Translations under genes and position numbers: made by a program
Origin: Alphaproteobacteria bacterium
GTDB lineage: Bacteria; Pseudomonadota; Alphaproteobacteria; Micavibrionales; Micavibrionaceae
Reading direction: 5' to 3'
DNA: 38,019 nucleotides
Assembly: GCA_030147745.1 (NCBI GenBank)
Contig: JASBUS010000077.1
Coordinates: forward strand, 1-38,019
The notes under the pieces: generated by a model
Seen by the model: only the letters and a program-made list of their open reading frames with translations
The model's database searches: none
Told to the model about the DNA's origin: nothing
Shown: piece by piece, positions 25,902 through 35,601 of the stretch
How the letters are laid out: the number at the start of each line of letters is the position of its first letter
Position numbering within the stretch: the first letter of the stretch is position 1

Positions 25902-26393
25902 TTACGCGTCCTCCGTCTGCTTTGCTTTGTCGGTTTCTGCGCCAACACGGGCAGCGTGGGCGACACGGTTAAATTGTGCGCCATCAAGGCGAACAATTAA
26001 TGGAACGCGCTGGTTATCAGCTAATTTTTCGCCTTCCATACGCACGGCGGTAATATAGGTCGCGAGGGACATGAAGGGGCGGAACATAGTGGCGACTTTC
26101 TTGCCAAGTGGCAGGATTTTACCGCGCACAGTCACAAAATAAAGTTCGTCTAAATCAAGGTCATATTCGGCCCAATATAAAATTTCAGGGAAGGGCGCAT
26201 CGACAATCAGCATTGATTTCTTTTTGTCGTTAATGATCAAATCAAATTTCATGGAATCGTTAATGCTCGGCAAAACCGGCGCATTCTCACCTGGATGTTC
26301 AAAAAGTTTGAGCTTTTTGTCATCACCCGCGGCGCCCGCTGCTGGGGGCTTATTCTTAATCGGTGCTTGCTTTGCATTCGCTTCAGCGGTCAT
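25902..26393 (-). CDS. Hypothetical 163-residue protein, first gene of the convergent operon
   Basis: No family was recognised. A polar Lys/Ala/Pro N-terminus (about 1-40) precedes a compact alpha/beta domain (MKFDLIINDKKKSMLIVDAP, then LDLDELYFVTVRGKILPLGK) and a polar end rich in Ala, Thr and Lys. There is no signal peptide or membrane helix. The ATG at 26393 has AAGGA 8 bases ahead; a TTG at 26399 in frame would sit too close to it. It follows a good promoter and heads the operon that faces the icm-like array. Confidence 0.62.
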   Translation of the reverse strand: MTAEANAKQAPIKNKPPAAGAAGDDKKLKLFEHPGENAPVLPSINDSMKFDLIINDKKKSMLIVDAPFPEILYWAEYDLDLDELYFVTVRGKILPLGKKVATMFRPFMSLATYITAVRMEGEKLADNQRVPLIVRLDGAQFNRVAHAARVGAETDKAKQTEDA

Positions 26394-26443
26394 TCTCAAT
26401 TCCTTACATTAAGCGGGATTAACCCGATTTTTCGCATGTCACA

Positions 26444-26473
26444 ATTATACGACATTTCTGTATTAAAATACAA
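26444..26473 (-). promoter_or_regulatory. Promoter of the convergent three-gene operon
   Basis: On the minus strand TTGTAT (26468-26473) and TATAAT (26444-26449) are spaced by 18 bases. The leader of about 45 bases holds a small hairpin CGGG-TTAAT-CCCG before the Shine-Dalgarno. Confidence 0.65.
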
Positions 26474-26524
26474 ATTTCATAACAATTAAAATAGCGGCTA
26501 AATATTAAAATCCTGCTAATAAGA

Positions 26525-26558
26525 ATAAAAAAAGCGCCAAAATCATATATTTGGCGCT
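26525..26558 (-). terminator. Intrinsic terminator after the NYN-domain gene
   Basis: Read on the minus strand, AGCGCCAAA (from 26558) pairs with TTTGGCGCT (to 26533) around an 8-base loop and is followed by a T-run (A-run at 26527-26533 on the + strand). Confidence 0.88.
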
Positions 26559-26586
26559 CTTGTCTATGCTCTAAAAATCGTCTTAA

Positions 26587-27234
26587 TCAGACATATTCTT
26601 CGAGTAAGTCATCTTTGTATTTCGCTGTTTTTTTATTGCCATTCACTTCGCGAGATTGCTGCGGTGTGAAGTTTTCGCGAGCGATAAAATCAGCCAGAAT
26701 ATCCAAATCAAGGAAGTGGTCAGCTTGGCGGCGAAGTTCATCTGAAACCATTGGCTGTTTAGTGCGAATAGTGCTTACCACTGTAACGCGCACGCCTTTG
26801 CGCTGCACGGCTTCAATCAAGCGGCGGAAGTCGCCATCGCCTGAGAAGAGGATAATGTGATCAACGCGATCCGCAATTTCCATCATATCAACGCAAAGTT
26901 CGATATCCATATTGCCTTTGATCTTGCGGCGGCCTTCTTCGTCAATAAATTCACGTGTCGGTTTAGTCACCATGCTGTAACCATTATAGTCGAGCCAGTC
27001 GACAAGCGGCTTGATAGGTGAATATTCTTGGTCCTCGATCAGCGCAGTATAGTAAAATGAACGAACAAGGCGACCTTGTTCGGATGTCCATTTTAATAGC
27101 GCTTTATAGTCAATATCAAAGTCAAGCGCCTTAGCTGCTGCATATAGGTTAGACCCATCAATAAAAACAGCCAGTTTTTCTTCCGGATAAAAAGGAATGC
27201 CCTGAATGGCGCGATTCTTAGGATTACGACTCAT
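26587..27234 (-). CDS. NYN-domain (LabA/DUF88-like) putative ribonuclease
   Basis: A 215-residue protein with a PIN-like NYN domain. Acidic positions expected at the metal site are visible: D26 in FIDGSNLY with N29, D110 and D116 in GNMDIELCVDMME, and D133/D135 in SGDGDFRRLI. Such proteins are metal-dependent RNases or RNA-binding relatives; the actual target is unknown. A basic-to-acidic C-terminal tail of about 25 residues follows the domain. Monocistronic, with its own terminator, divergent from rpoZ. Confidence 0.85.
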   Translation of the reverse strand: MSRNPKNRAIQGIPFYPEEKLAVFIDGSNLYAAAKALDFDIDYKALLKWTSEQGRLVRSFYYTALIEDQEYSPIKPLVDWLDYNGYSMVTKPTREFIDEEGRRKIKGNMDIELCVDMMEIADRVDHIILFSGDGDFRRLIEAVQRKGVRVTVVSTIRTKQPMVSDELRRQADHFLDLDILADFIARENFTPQQSREVNGNKKTAKYKDDLLEEYV

Positions 27235-27474
27235 AATATAATCTTTTCTTTGTTTAGGTTACCCGTCTATTAGCGTAATGTTAAGCGCCTTAGATTAAAA
27301 ATAGATTAAAAAAATAATACTACACCAAAGCATTAGCTAGGAAGTACTTTTAAAAAAATACACACTGCAATATAACATATATTAACAGTTTATAATATAC
27401 AGAACAAAAACGCAAGCTTTTTTCATAACAAATATGACTGTATGTATTCCCTATATAAAAGGTGAAGTTTTTGC
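27235..27474. other. AT-rich divergent intergenic region between the NYN gene and rpoZ
   Basis: No gene was found. The stretch is rich in TA steps (around 27360-27410) and probably holds the promoter of the NYN gene on the minus strand, though no -35/-10 pair was convincing. The rpoZ promoter lies at its right edge. Confidence 0.5.
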
Positions 27475-27503
27475 TTGAATAGTCAAGAGGGAGGGGCTAT
27501 AAA
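27475..27503 (+). promoter_or_regulatory. Promoter of rpoZ
   Basis: TTGAAT (27475-27480) and TATAAA (27498-27503) are spaced by 17 bases, about 44 bases before the rpoZ ATG. Confidence 0.65.
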
Positions 27504-27546
27504 CAGACGAATTGAATCTAGATGTAACATAGAATAAGGCATTAAA

Positions 27547-27921
27547 ATGGCGCGCGTAACCGTTGAAGATTGTATTGATAAAGTCACTAACCGCTTTGAA
27601 CTTGTGATGGTTGCGGCACAGCGCGCACGTCGTATCGGTTCAGGTGCACAGCTTTTGGTTGATCGTGATAACGATAAAAACCCAGTTGTTGCTTTGCGTG
27701 AAATCGCTGAAAATAAAGTTTTCCCAACAGAATTGCATGAAGAATTGATCCGTGCACATCAGCGCGTCATTCATATGCAAGATGATGAAGATGAAGCTGA
27801 AATCGACCTTATGGACGGTGAAGAAGCATGGGGCGGCGCAGATGAGAGCTTTGACGAAGACGACGAAGCGCCATCTCTAGACGCAATCGCCGGTGAAATG
27901 GATGATGAAGAGGTCCTGTAA
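27547..27921 (+). CDS. rpoZ: RNA polymerase omega subunit
   Basis: A 124-residue omega subunit, which wraps the beta' C-terminus, aids polymerase assembly and in proteobacteria forms part of a ppGpp site. The family core is [20 protein letters not shown] and [20 protein letters not shown] followed by [10 protein letters not shown]. From about residue 78 the protein becomes highly acidic ([17 protein letters not shown]). AAGG precedes the ATG. Not linked to spoT here; it converges on gmk, which is its usual partner on the same strand in other bacteria. Confidence 0.95.
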   Translation: MARVTVEDCIDKVTNRFELVMVAAQRARRIGSGAQLLVDRDNDKNPVVALREIAENKVFPTELHEELIRAHQRVIHMQDDEDEAEIDLMDGEEAWGGADESFDEDDEAPSLDAIAGEMDDEEVL

Positions 27922-27946
27922 TCGGGCGCTCTGATACAGAATAAAG

Positions 27947-27973
27947 AAAAGCGGCTATATCAGCCGCTTTTTT
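27947..27973 (+). terminator. Intrinsic terminator after rpoZ
   Basis: GCGGCT (27951-27956) pairs with AGCCGC (27962-27967) around ATATC and is followed by six T. AAAA before the stem may let it act weakly for gmk on the other strand. Confidence 0.85.
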
Positions 27974-28001
27974 ATTGGTCTTATTTTTATGTTCGGATGG
28001 A

Positions 28002-28649
28002 TTAAAGCCCGTTCATCATGCCGCGCACCATATCGGATAGGCCTTTTTGGCGGCGGCGACGCATGCGCTCTGCATCTAAGATCATTTGTGCTTTTTTGAT
28101 GGTCTCATCAATATCTTTATTGATCAAAACATAATCATATTCTGAATAATGTGACATTTCGTCGGCGGCTTTGGACATGCGGCCTTTAATGTCTTCTTCT
28201 TTTTCGCGTGTATCGCGGGCGCGGTTGTTCAAACGGCGCTCAAGTTCTTCGGATGATGGCGGCAGGACGAATACAGTCACCAAGTCATCGCGGGCGATTT
28301 CGGCAAGCTGCTGTGTGCCTTGCCAGTCGATATCAAATAAAATGTCTTTGCCTGATTCTAATGCGGCTTCAACGGCTTCGCGCGGCGTGCCGTAATAATT
28401 GCCGAAAACCTTGGCATGCTCAAGCATATCGCCGCGCGCCACCATTTCATTAAATTCAGCCATATCGACAAAGAAATAATCTTGCCCATGCACTTCACCT
28501 GCGCGGCGTGGGCGAGTGGTCGCTGAAATCGACATGGTCGCATCAGGGTTCTTTTCAAGCAGGGCACGCGTGATGGTGGTCTTGCCTGCGCCAGATGGCG
28601 AAGACAACACAAACATAAGGCCGCGACGTTTTAATCCTGTATTTTGCAT
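28002..28649 (-). CDS. gmk: Guanylate kinase
   Basis: A 215-residue enzyme that phosphorylates GMP to GDP with ATP. The P-loop SSPSGAGKTTITRAL is at about 16-30. GMP-binding residues lie in SISATTRPRRAGEVHGQDYF, followed by HAKVFGNYYGTPREAVE and DILFDIDWQGTQQLAE. The C-terminus is basic (RMRRRRQKGL). AGGTTA precedes the ATG. Confidence 0.97.
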   Translation of the reverse strand: MQNTGLKRRGLMFVLSSPSGAGKTTITRALLEKNPDATMSISATTRPRRAGEVHGQDYFFVDMAEFNEMVARGDMLEHAKVFGNYYGTPREAVEAALESGKDILFDIDWQGTQQLAEIARDDLVTVFVLPPSSEELERRLNNRARDTREKEEDIKGRMSKAADEMSHYSEYDYVLINKDIDETIKKAQMILDAERMRRRRQKGLSDMVRGMMNGL

Positions 28650-28691
28650 GTTGTAACCTAATACGGGTTTCTCTTGGAAAAAATTTCATCT

Positions 28692-28721
28692 ATATTAACG
28701 GCCTAAATCAAGATTGCAATA
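28692..28721 (-). promoter_or_regulatory. Candidate promoter of gmk
   Basis: On the minus strand TTGCAA is followed after 16 bases by TAATAT, about 45 bases before the gmk ATG, within the 101-base divergent gap shared with the SDR gene. Coordinates are approximate. Confidence 0.4.
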
Positions 28722-28750
28722 TTGAAAACAACAACGACGGCAGCTGTACC

Positions 28751-29530
28751 ATGAAAACTATTCTAATAACGGGCGCAACAAGCGGAATTGGCTATGCATT
28801 GGCAAAATACTATGCCAAAGACGGCGTAAGATTAATTCTGACTGGACGCAATGCGGATCGTTTGCAAGATATTATTAGTGTTTGCCGTGACCAAGGGGCG
28901 GAAGTCCATGGCGCGATGATGGATGTGCGCGCCCGCGATATCATGTCACCTTGGCTTGTCGATATGGATCGCCGCTTCCAAATTAATTTGGCGATTGCCA
29001 ATGCGGGCGTTTCTGGCGGCACAGGCATCAGCGCAGATGGCACGGATGATGAAGATGAGCGCCAATTGCGTGAAATTTTTGATGTGAATGTTAATGGCGT
29101 GCTAAATACCGTCGCGCCATTATTGAACCGTATGCGTGAACGCGGCATCGGCCAAATCGCGCTGATGAGTTCATTGGCAAGCTTTTCTGCATGGCCAACG
29201 GCGCCAGCTTATGCGGCGTCAAAGGCAACCGTGCGCATCTATGGGGAATCTATTCGTGGTGCTTATAAAAAAGATGGCGTGAAAATCAATGTGATTTGCC
29301 CGGGCTTTATCAAAACGCCTATGACCGATGTAAATCCATATAAAATGCCATTTTTGATGGATGCCGATAAGGCTGCGGCGATTATCGCCAAGGGGCTAGA
29401 AAAAGACAAGGCGCGCATCGCCTTCCCATGGCCGACTTATGCCTTTGCAGGTTTTATTGGTTTGCTGCCAGCGTCGTGGGCGCTGGGCTTGTTGTCGTTT
29501 TTCCCGAAAAAGCCCGCGCGCACGAAATAA
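28751..29530 (+). CDS. Short-chain dehydrogenase/reductase
   Basis: A 259-residue classical SDR with a Rossmann fold. The cofactor motif TGATSGIGYALA is at 7-18, NAG at 84-86, and the catalytic set is S141, Y154 and K158 (PAYAASKATVRIYGESIRG). R33 after the second strand (TGRNADRL) suggests NADP(H). The C-terminal end (about 226-252, with AFAGFIGLLPASWALGLLSFF) is hydrophobic and could attach to the membrane. Substrate unknown. Its stop lies one base from the end of the convergent HIT gene. Confidence 0.88.
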   Translation: MKTILITGATSGIGYALAKYYAKDGVRLILTGRNADRLQDIISVCRDQGAEVHGAMMDVRARDIMSPWLVDMDRRFQINLAIANAGVSGGTGISADGTDDEDERQLREIFDVNVNGVLNTVAPLLNRMRERGIGQIALMSSLASFSAWPTAPAYAASKATVRIYGESIRGAYKKDGVKINVICPGFIKTPMTDVNPYKMPFLMDADKAAAIIAKGLEKDKARIAFPWPTYAFAGFIGLLPASWALGLLSFFPKKPARTK

Positions 29531-29531
29531 T

Positions 29532-29891
29532 TTAAAGGCTTGTCATTGGCCCAATGCGTTCACCGCCAAGTAGGTGGATGTGATAATGTGGCACTTCTTG
29601 GCCACCAAAGCTGCCTGTATTGGCAATGGAGCGGAAACCGTCTTGTGTTAAGCCTTGTTCGGCGGCGATTTTAGCAACCGCGCTATAGAAGCCTTTGAGT
29701 TCATCGGCAGAACCATTTACGCCAAAATCAACGATATCTGTATATTCGCCCTTAGGGATCACCAAAATATGAACTTTGGCTTTTGGGGCGATATCATGAA
29801 ACGCAAGGACGTAATCATCTTCATATATCTTATTACATGGAATTTCGCCGCGTAAGATTTTGGCGAAGATATTATTTTGGTCATAGGCCAT
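29532..29891 (-). CDS. HIT family (HINT-like) nucleotide-binding hydrolase
   Basis: A 119-residue HIT protein. The histidine triad VPHYHIHLLGG has H102, H104 and H106; HINT enzymes hydrolyse purine nucleoside phosphoramidates. It also has NIFAKILRGEIPCNKIYEDD and VHILVIPKGEY. The ATG at 29891 is preferred over 29900 because AAAGG abuts the earlier one but is about 8 bases before the later one, and MAYDQNNIF is a common start in alphaproteobacterial relatives. Confidence 0.93.
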   Translation of the reverse strand: MAYDQNNIFAKILRGEIPCNKIYEDDYVLAFHDIAPKAKVHILVIPKGEYTDIVDFGVNGSADELKGFYSAVAKIAAEQGLTQDGFRSIANTGSFGGQEVPHYHIHLLGGERIGPMTSL

Positions 29892-30014
29892 TTGGCGCAT
29901 CCTTTCTTAAATTCACTTGATTCTCTGTGCGCGATTATATATGAAATCGAATGGTAAGAGTAGGGTGAACCAATAAACCATATGTGTAATAGATAGAACG
30001 GGTGAGTATCTCAA

Positions 30015-30362
30015 ATGATTTTAACGATGCTAAAAACGAAAATCCACCGCGCAACCGTAACGCAAACGGATATTGATTATAATGGCTCAATCACCATTGA
30101 TCGTGATTTGATGGACGCAGCTGGCCTTTTGTTGCATGAACAAGTTGACGTGCTCAACATCAATAACGGCGCGCGTTTTACAACATATGTGATTGAAGGT
30201 GAGCGCGGCAGCGGCATAATCGGCATTAACGGCGCGGCGGCACGTTTGGTGCAAAAAAATGATTTGGTGATTATCTGTGCTTATGCGCAAATGAGCGAAG
30301 ATGAAGCCAAGGCCTATGACCCAACCGTCATTTTGGTTGATGACCAAAACAACAAGCTTTAA
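30015..30362 (+). CDS. panD: Aspartate 1-decarboxylase proenzyme
   Basis: A 115-residue PanD, which makes beta-alanine for pantothenate and CoA. It self-cleaves between Gly24 and Ser25 ([11 protein letters not shown]) to give the pyruvoyl cofactor. Counting from the ATG at 30015 places the Ser at position 25 as in E. coli, which supports this start. Further conserved parts are [17 protein letters not shown] and [17 protein letters not shown]. No other pantothenate gene lies beside it. Confidence 0.95.
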   Translation: MILTMLKTKIHRATVTQTDIDYNGSITIDRDLMDAAGLLLHEQVDVLNINNGARFTTYVIEGERGSGIIGINGAAARLVQKNDLVIICAYAQMSEDEAKAYDPTVILVDDQNNKL

Positions 30363-30878
30363 TTAATCCATATCAAAATCAATGCTTGGCAGGTCTGCTG
30401 TTGCTTCGGCTTCAAAGGCCTGTGCTTGGCGGTGCAATAGCGGCATCATGATATCGCTATAATTCTGTAAGGCTTCGCGGTAGAAAAGCTGCGACAGTTT
30501 TGGCAATTTACGGTAATTTGCCGCGAATAAATCACAATCCATACGCAATTGATTATACTGATTATAATTCGTCATATGGTTATCTTCACCGCGTGGCTCA
30601 GCGCTGAGGCATAACGCTAAATCGAGAATATTTTGCTGTGCTGCTACGGGCATTGCACTGTAAATATGGTCAGTAATATAAAGGTTATGCATATCCATAT
30701 GTTTTACCATATGGTCAATATGACCAGTAATATCACCAAGCGCGCTTAGGGTCTGTTTAAAGGCTGGCTCATGCTGCGCATCGACAAATTTTTGTGCCAA
30801 TTTTGATGCGCGTTCACACCATGCGGATGGATCCTGCGCATAAAGTTCATTGGTAATATCTTTTGAAGACGATGTCAT
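30363..30878 (-). CDS. Hypothetical 171-residue protein
   Basis: No family was recognised. It is cytosolic, probably mostly helical, with many His, Met and Tyr residues in the middle (HMVKHMDMHNLYITDHIY) and an acidic end. AAGGG lies just before the ATG. Its stop codon abuts the panD stop, so the two genes converge without a terminator between them. It diverges from alaS across a 198-base gap. Confidence 0.6.
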   Translation of the reverse strand: MTSSSKDITNELYAQDPSAWCERASKLAQKFVDAQHEPAFKQTLSALGDITGHIDHMVKHMDMHNLYITDHIYSAMPVAAQQNILDLALCLSAEPRGEDNHMTNYNQYNQLRMDCDLFAANYRKLPKLSQLFYREALQNYSDIMMPLLHRQAQAFEAEATADLPSIDFDMD

Positions 30879-31007
30879 AGCCCTTAAATTCCCCGAAATT
30901 GATCTTCTTATTTATGATTTTCATATGTTTTTTATGACTTGGGGGCGGGGCTGTCAATATAATCTACAAAAAAGCAGCGGGTAAGGGCGGTATAACTGTC
31001 TTTGCTC

Positions 31008-31037
31008 TTGCAAAAACCCCTGAAAAATCTTTATAGT
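31008..31037 (+). promoter_or_regulatory. Promoter of alaS
   Basis: TTGCAA (31008-31013) and TATAGT (31032-31037) are spaced by 18 bases, 40 bases before the alaS ATG. Confidence 0.55.
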
Positions 31038-31076
31038 CGAAAGTCATTTAATACATGCAGTTAAGGCTTAAAAGCG

Positions 31077-33734
31077 ATGAAAACAGTAAACGAAATACGT
31101 AACACATTTTTGAACTATTTTGAAAAGAACGGTCATGAAGTTGTCGGCTCATCTTCATTGGTGCCGCAAAACGACCCAACATTGATGTTCACCAATGCGG
31201 GGATGAACCAGTTTAAAAACGTTTTCATTGGCGCGGAAGAACGCGACTATAAACGTGCGACAACATCGCAAAAATGCGTGCGCGCAGGTGGTAAGCATAA
31301 TGACCTTGAAAATGTTGGCTATACTGCACGTCACCATACATTCTTTGAAATGCTCGGCAACTTCTCTTTCGGTGATTATTTCAAAGATGACGCGATCGCC
31401 TTTGCATGGGAATTAATCACCAAAGAATTCGCGCTGCCGAAAGATAAACTGCTTGTGACCGTTTATCACGATGATGAAGAAGCTGCGAATATTTGGAAAA
31501 AAGTTGCAGGCTTCGGTGATGATAAAATCATCCGTATTGCGACATCTGATAACTTCTGGTCAATGGGTGATACTGGCCCATGCGGCCCATGTACTGAAAT
31601 TTTCTATGACCATGGTGATCATATCTGGGGCGGCCCTCCAGGTTCACCTGATGAAGATGGTGACCGTTTCATTGAAATTTGGAACCTCGTTTTCATGCAG
31701 TTTAACCAGCTTGAGGGCGGCGTGCGTGAAAATCTACCAAAGCCATCAATTGATACAGGTATGGGCCTAGAGCGTATTGCCGCAACTTTGATGGGCTCAA
31801 ACTGTAACTACGACATCGACGTTATGCGTGCGATGATTGAACAAAGCGCGAATTTAACGGGCATTGATGCGGATGATAAAACGCATTTCGCATCACACCG
31901 CGTAATTGCTGACCACTTGCGCGCTACATCATTCTTGCTTGCAGATGGCGTTATGCCATCAAACGAAGGCCGTGGCTATGTCTTGCGCCGTATTATGCGC
32001 CGTGCAATGCGTCATGCGTATTTGCTAGGCAGCAAAGATGCGATGCTTTACAAAATCGTTCCGACATTAATCGGCAAAATGGGCGACCATTTCGGTGAAC
32101 TGCGCCGCGCGGAAAGCTTGATCACGGAAACATTGAAGATGGAAGAAACACGCTTCCTCTCTATGCTTGACCGCGGTATGAAATTGCTTGATGCCGAAAC
32201 ATCTGATTTGGGCACTGGTGACCAGCTTTCAGGTGAAGTTGCATTCAAACTTTATGACACATATGGCTTCCCGCTTGACCTTACGCAAGATTCATTGCGT
32301 CAGCGCGAAATTTCGGTTGATACAGATACATTTGATAAATGTATGGAAGAGCAAAAAGCCAAAGCCCGCGCAGCATGGAGCGGCAGCGGCGATGCGAAGC
32401 TTGAAAAAATCTGGTTTGATCTGGAAGATGAAATCGGCGCGACAGACTTTTTGGGTTATGAAACCCACCAAGCAGAAGGCGTGATCAAAGCATTGCTGAA
32501 AGACGGCGTGCGCGTTGATAAAATTGCCAAAGGTGAAGAAGCCTTGCTTGTCACCAACCAAACACCATTCTACGGCGAAAGCGGTGGTCAAATGGGGGAT
32601 ACAGGTACGCTCAGCAGCGCCGAAGGCAAAGCGGATGTACTTGATACACAAAAAGTTTTGGGCAAAATCTTCGTGCATAAAGTGAAAGTCAGTGAAGGCA
32701 CATTGAGCATGAATGATGGCCTTGAAATGAAAATCAACCATGCGCGCCGTCAAAACATCCGCGCGCATCACTCGGCAACGCATTTGCTGCATGCAGCGCT
32801 TCGCCAAGTATTGGGTGATCATGTGACGCAAAAGGGCTCATTGGTTGCGCCTGACCGTCTACGTTTTGATATTTCACAGCCGCTACCTTTAACAGCGGAA
32901 CAAACCGCAGAAGTCGAAAAAATCGTTAATGACGAAATTCGTGCCAATACTGAAGTCGTCACACGTCTGATGAATAAAGACGAAGCGGTTGAAGCGGGCG
33001 CAATGGCGTTATTCGGCGAAAAATATGACGACGAAGTACGCGTTTTGACCATGGGTACACAAAATGCCAAAGGTAAATATTTCTCAGTCGAGCTTTGTGG
33101 CGGTACGCATGCGCGCCGCACAGGTGATATTGGCCTGTTTAAAATGATCGGTGAAAGCGCCGTATCTGCGGGTGTGCGCCGTATTGAGGCGATCGCCGGT
33201 GAAACAGCGCTTAATTACCTGAACGGCCGCGATGGTCAGCTTGCACAATTAGCGCAGCGCGTGAAAACAACGCCAGATGAGCTTTCAGACCGTCTAGAAC
33301 AAATCCTTGATGAGCGTAAAAAGCTTGAAGCGGAAGTCGCGAAACTGCGCAAAGACATCGCGCTGGGCGGCGGTGCAGCGAATGGCAGCGCTACAGATGA
33401 AATCAAAGATGTATCAGGCGTGCGTTATATCGCCAAAGTTTTGGATGGCTTCCCACCAAAAGACCTCAAGCCAATGGCCGATGAGCTGAAAGTCAAAATC
33501 GGCTCAGGCGTGATCGCTTTGATCGCAACCAATGAGGGCAAAGCCTCGATCGTGGTTGGCGTCACAGATGACCTCACCGACAAAATCAGCGCGGTTGATC
33601 TTGTCCGCGTTGGCGCAGAAGCGCTTGGCGGCAAAGGTGGTGGCGGCCGCCCAGACATGGCGCAAGCAGGCGGCCCAAATGCCGAAGCCGCAAATGACGC
33701 AGCTGTGGCAATTGAAGGTAGCCTCGCGGGTTGA
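31077..33734 (+). CDS. alaS: Alanyl-tRNA synthetase
   Basis: An 885-residue class II synthetase. The catalytic domain is at about 1-440 ([20 protein letters not shown], then [16 protein letters not shown] and the glycine-rich GMGLERIA). The editing domain has H565/H569 (HHSATHLLH) and C674/H678 (CGGTH), which clear Ser- and Gly-tRNA. The C-terminal DHHA1 domain ends with [16 protein letters not shown]. All expected parts are present. AAGG precedes the ATG. No recA or recX neighbour; two unknown genes follow on the same strand. Confidence 0.98.
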   Translation: MKTVNEIRNTFLNYFEKNGHEVVGSSSLVPQNDPTLMFTNAGMNQFKNVFIGAEERDYKRATTSQKCVRAGGKHNDLENVGYTARHHTFFEMLGNFSFGDYFKDDAIAFAWELITKEFALPKDKLLVTVYHDDEEAANIWKKVAGFGDDKIIRIATSDNFWSMGDTGPCGPCTEIFYDHGDHIWGGPPGSPDEDGDRFIEIWNLVFMQFNQLEGGVRENLPKPSIDTGMGLERIAATLMGSNCNYDIDVMRAMIEQSANLTGIDADDKTHFASHRVIADHLRATSFLLADGVMPSNEGRGYVLRRIMRRAMRHAYLLGSKDAMLYKIVPTLIGKMGDHFGELRRAESLITETLKMEETRFLSMLDRGMKLLDAETSDLGTGDQLSGEVAFKLYDTYGFPLDLTQDSLRQREISVDTDTFDKCMEEQKAKARAAWSGSGDAKLEKIWFDLEDEIGATDFLGYETHQAEGVIKALLKDGVRVDKIAKGEEALLVTNQTPFYGESGGQMGDTGTLSSAEGKADVLDTQKVLGKIFVHKVKVSEGTLSMNDGLEMKINHARRQNIRAHHSATHLLHAALRQVLGDHVTQKGSLVAPDRLRFDISQPLPLTAEQTAEVEKIVNDEIRANTEVVTRLMNKDEAVEAGAMALFGEKYDDEVRVLTMGTQNAKGKYFSVELCGGTHARRTGDIGLFKMIGESAVSAGVRRIEAIAGETALNYLNGRDGQLAQLAQRVKTTPDELSDRLEQILDERKKLEAEVAKLRKDIALGGGAANGSATDEIKDVSGVRYIAKVLDGFPPKDLKPMADELKVKIGSGVIALIATNEGKASIVVGVTDDLTDKISAVDLVRVGAEALGGKGGGGRPDMAQAGGPNAEAANDAAVAIEGSLAG

Positions 33735-33798
33735 TAGGCCTGTGTTGACATAAGGCGATTGCTGTTCTAAGGTCTTGCTTCACACAGGGAGAAGAAAG

Positions 33799-34644
33799 AT
33801 GCAAGATCAGCAACGCTTTGAATATCAAGGTCGTACACGTAAGGAATTGGGCACAACATGGGATCCGATGCGGTTAATGAAGCCGCATTTGCCTGTGATT
33901 TTTGACCGTATTGCCAATCGTCAGGCCTTTGACCAAGCGGTGACCTTAACATCACAATTTTCCCAAGCGATTATCCCTGCAGGTGTAACGGTACAGGCGA
34001 TAGCCGATGATGCCGCCTTTGTTACGGCGGATGGGCTTTATATCGAAGATTTACCGATTAAATTCCCGAAAACGGATTATCGTATCCCGCAAATTATTTG
34101 GGATAATTATGGTGATCTGCTTAAACGCGAAATTGAAATTGAGCGTATGATTAATCCGCATTTGGATGATCAATATATTTACCTGACCATTCAGCAAAGC
34201 ATTGTTAAAAAAGACGACACGCATCGTCCATCGGGCGTGCATATTGACGGCTATCAAAAGGCGTCGATTATCCCGCAGCCTGTACAGCATCAAATTTCGA
34301 TCTGTAATATGTTGCCGACAAAATTTTATGCCGCGCCGTTAACGGTCGATCCATCACAATTGGCTAAGAAAGATATTTTCAAGGCGCTGGCGCAGCAATG
34401 TCAGAATGTCGCGCCATATCGCCCGCCTGCCTATACATTACATTTGCTGAACGCCTATTGCCCGCATGAGCCAGATACAGCGCCTGCGGATGGCTTTAGA
34501 ACCTTTATTCGTTTCAGCGCATCATCTATTCCGTTTATGGGGCAGGATAACACCCGAAACCCGCTCTTTAACTATAACTGGGATGCGCAAAGTAAAAAGG
34601 CCTTTTACGATAATATCACCCGCCCACAAGGTCCAAAGCCATAA
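33799..34644 (+). CDS. Hypothetical protein with a HxD...H...R pattern
   Basis: A 281-residue cytosolic protein, family not recognised. The order H148-x-D150 (RPSGVHIDGYQ), H223 (YCPHEPDTA) and R234/R238 with RFS at 238-240 matches the facial triad and 2-oxoglutarate-binding residues of Fe(II)/2-oxoglutarate oxygenases in spacing, but this is a pattern match only. GGGAGAAG lies before the ATG at 33799; an in-frame start at 33775 has no such site. It follows alaS by 64 bases and the next gene by 19, so it may share a transcript with both. Confidence 0.6.
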   Translation: MQDQQRFEYQGRTRKELGTTWDPMRLMKPHLPVIFDRIANRQAFDQAVTLTSQFSQAIIPAGVTVQAIADDAAFVTADGLYIEDLPIKFPKTDYRIPQIIWDNYGDLLKREIEIERMINPHLDDQYIYLTIQQSIVKKDDTHRPSGVHIDGYQKASIIPQPVQHQISICNMLPTKFYAAPLTVDPSQLAKKDIFKALAQQCQNVAPYRPPAYTLHLLNAYCPHEPDTAPADGFRTFIRFSASSIPFMGQDNTRNPLFNYNWDAQSKKAFYDNITRPQGPKP

Positions 34645-34663
34645 ACGTGCTTTGAGGGACGTA

Positions 34664-35521
34664 ATGTTAAAACGATTAATAAGAAAATTTACTGATCTTG
34701 AGCAGAGATTAGAAGAAGATAAAACCTGTATTGCCGCGCTGAAAGCCACCTTGGCGCAAAGTGCCTCGGGCGCAGCTTTGCTTGATTGCGCCGCGGCATA
34801 TAAAACCCGCATAATTTTTGATGATGATATTGCTTCAGGTGATGCTGCGTTTCGCCCAGATAGAAATGTCGTCGCACTTTCACCATTCGGTCATGAGCGA
34901 GCGCTGGTGTTATCGCTTGGGCATGAGTTAAGACATGCGTGGCAGGAAAAACAAGGCTTGCTTCTCCGTCGTCATATCCATCTATTCGACCATATCGTAA
35001 ATGTGCGCATTTCCGAAGCCGATGCTTATGCCACCGAAGTGCAAATCGCATGGGAATTAAACCAAACAGCCCCAAAGGCGGGCTATTGGACGCAGATGAA
35101 AAAGACGCAAGGTAACCTCTGCCGTGCATTTGCCCGCGTGGCAGAGCATGGTGAAGTGGGGATCGAGGCTGGCACGGCGCGCCGCGCAGCTTTTGATACG
35201 TGGCTCAAATCAGCCCATTGCCGCCAATATGATAATAACGCGATCGCCGCGATTAAGGGCTATTGGTATCGCAAGGCGCATGGCATACGTAATGCCATGG
35301 TCTTTAATAAAACGCGCAGTGAGGATCAACCGCCATATATGAGCGCGGGGTTTTTAAATGAATTTGGCGAAATGGCCAATGGACGAAATTATCTAGAGGG
35401 CAGAAATCTCCTTGCCCAAGATTTTGTAATTCAGACCACCGCGGCGCAAGATCGTAAAATCGCCCGCATCGTTGAGAAATATCCGGGCAGTGATGACTCG
35501 CTGATTTATAATCATTTATAA
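34664..35521 (+). CDS. HExxH putative metallopeptidase (DUF6782-like)
   Basis: A 285-residue protein. SLGHELRHAWQEK gives HExxH at 87-91 and E118 in SEADAYATE is a plausible third zinc ligand, as in gluzincins. The overall look recalls the DUF6782 putative metallopeptidases, from memory and not checked. There is no signal peptide. The N-terminal 30 residues are helical and charged. The ATG at 34664 has GAGGG (34654-34658) ahead; an in-frame start at 34466 would run through the previous gene. Confidence 0.65.
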   Translation: MLKRLIRKFTDLEQRLEEDKTCIAALKATLAQSASGAALLDCAAAYKTRIIFDDDIASGDAAFRPDRNVVALSPFGHERALVLSLGHELRHAWQEKQGLLLRRHIHLFDHIVNVRISEADAYATEVQIAWELNQTAPKAGYWTQMKKTQGNLCRAFARVAEHGEVGIEAGTARRAAFDTWLKSAHCRQYDNNAIAAIKGYWYRKAHGIRNAMVFNKTRSEDQPPYMSAGFLNEFGEMANGRNYLEGRNLLAQDFVIQTTAAQDRKIARIVEKYPGSDDSLIYNHL

Positions 35522-35601
35522 GCGTCATAAGGCGATTAATCCTTGCAAATCCCTTTAAATTATGCAAAATAAACCCTTATTCAAATTTGGGGTCTTTAAA
35601 T

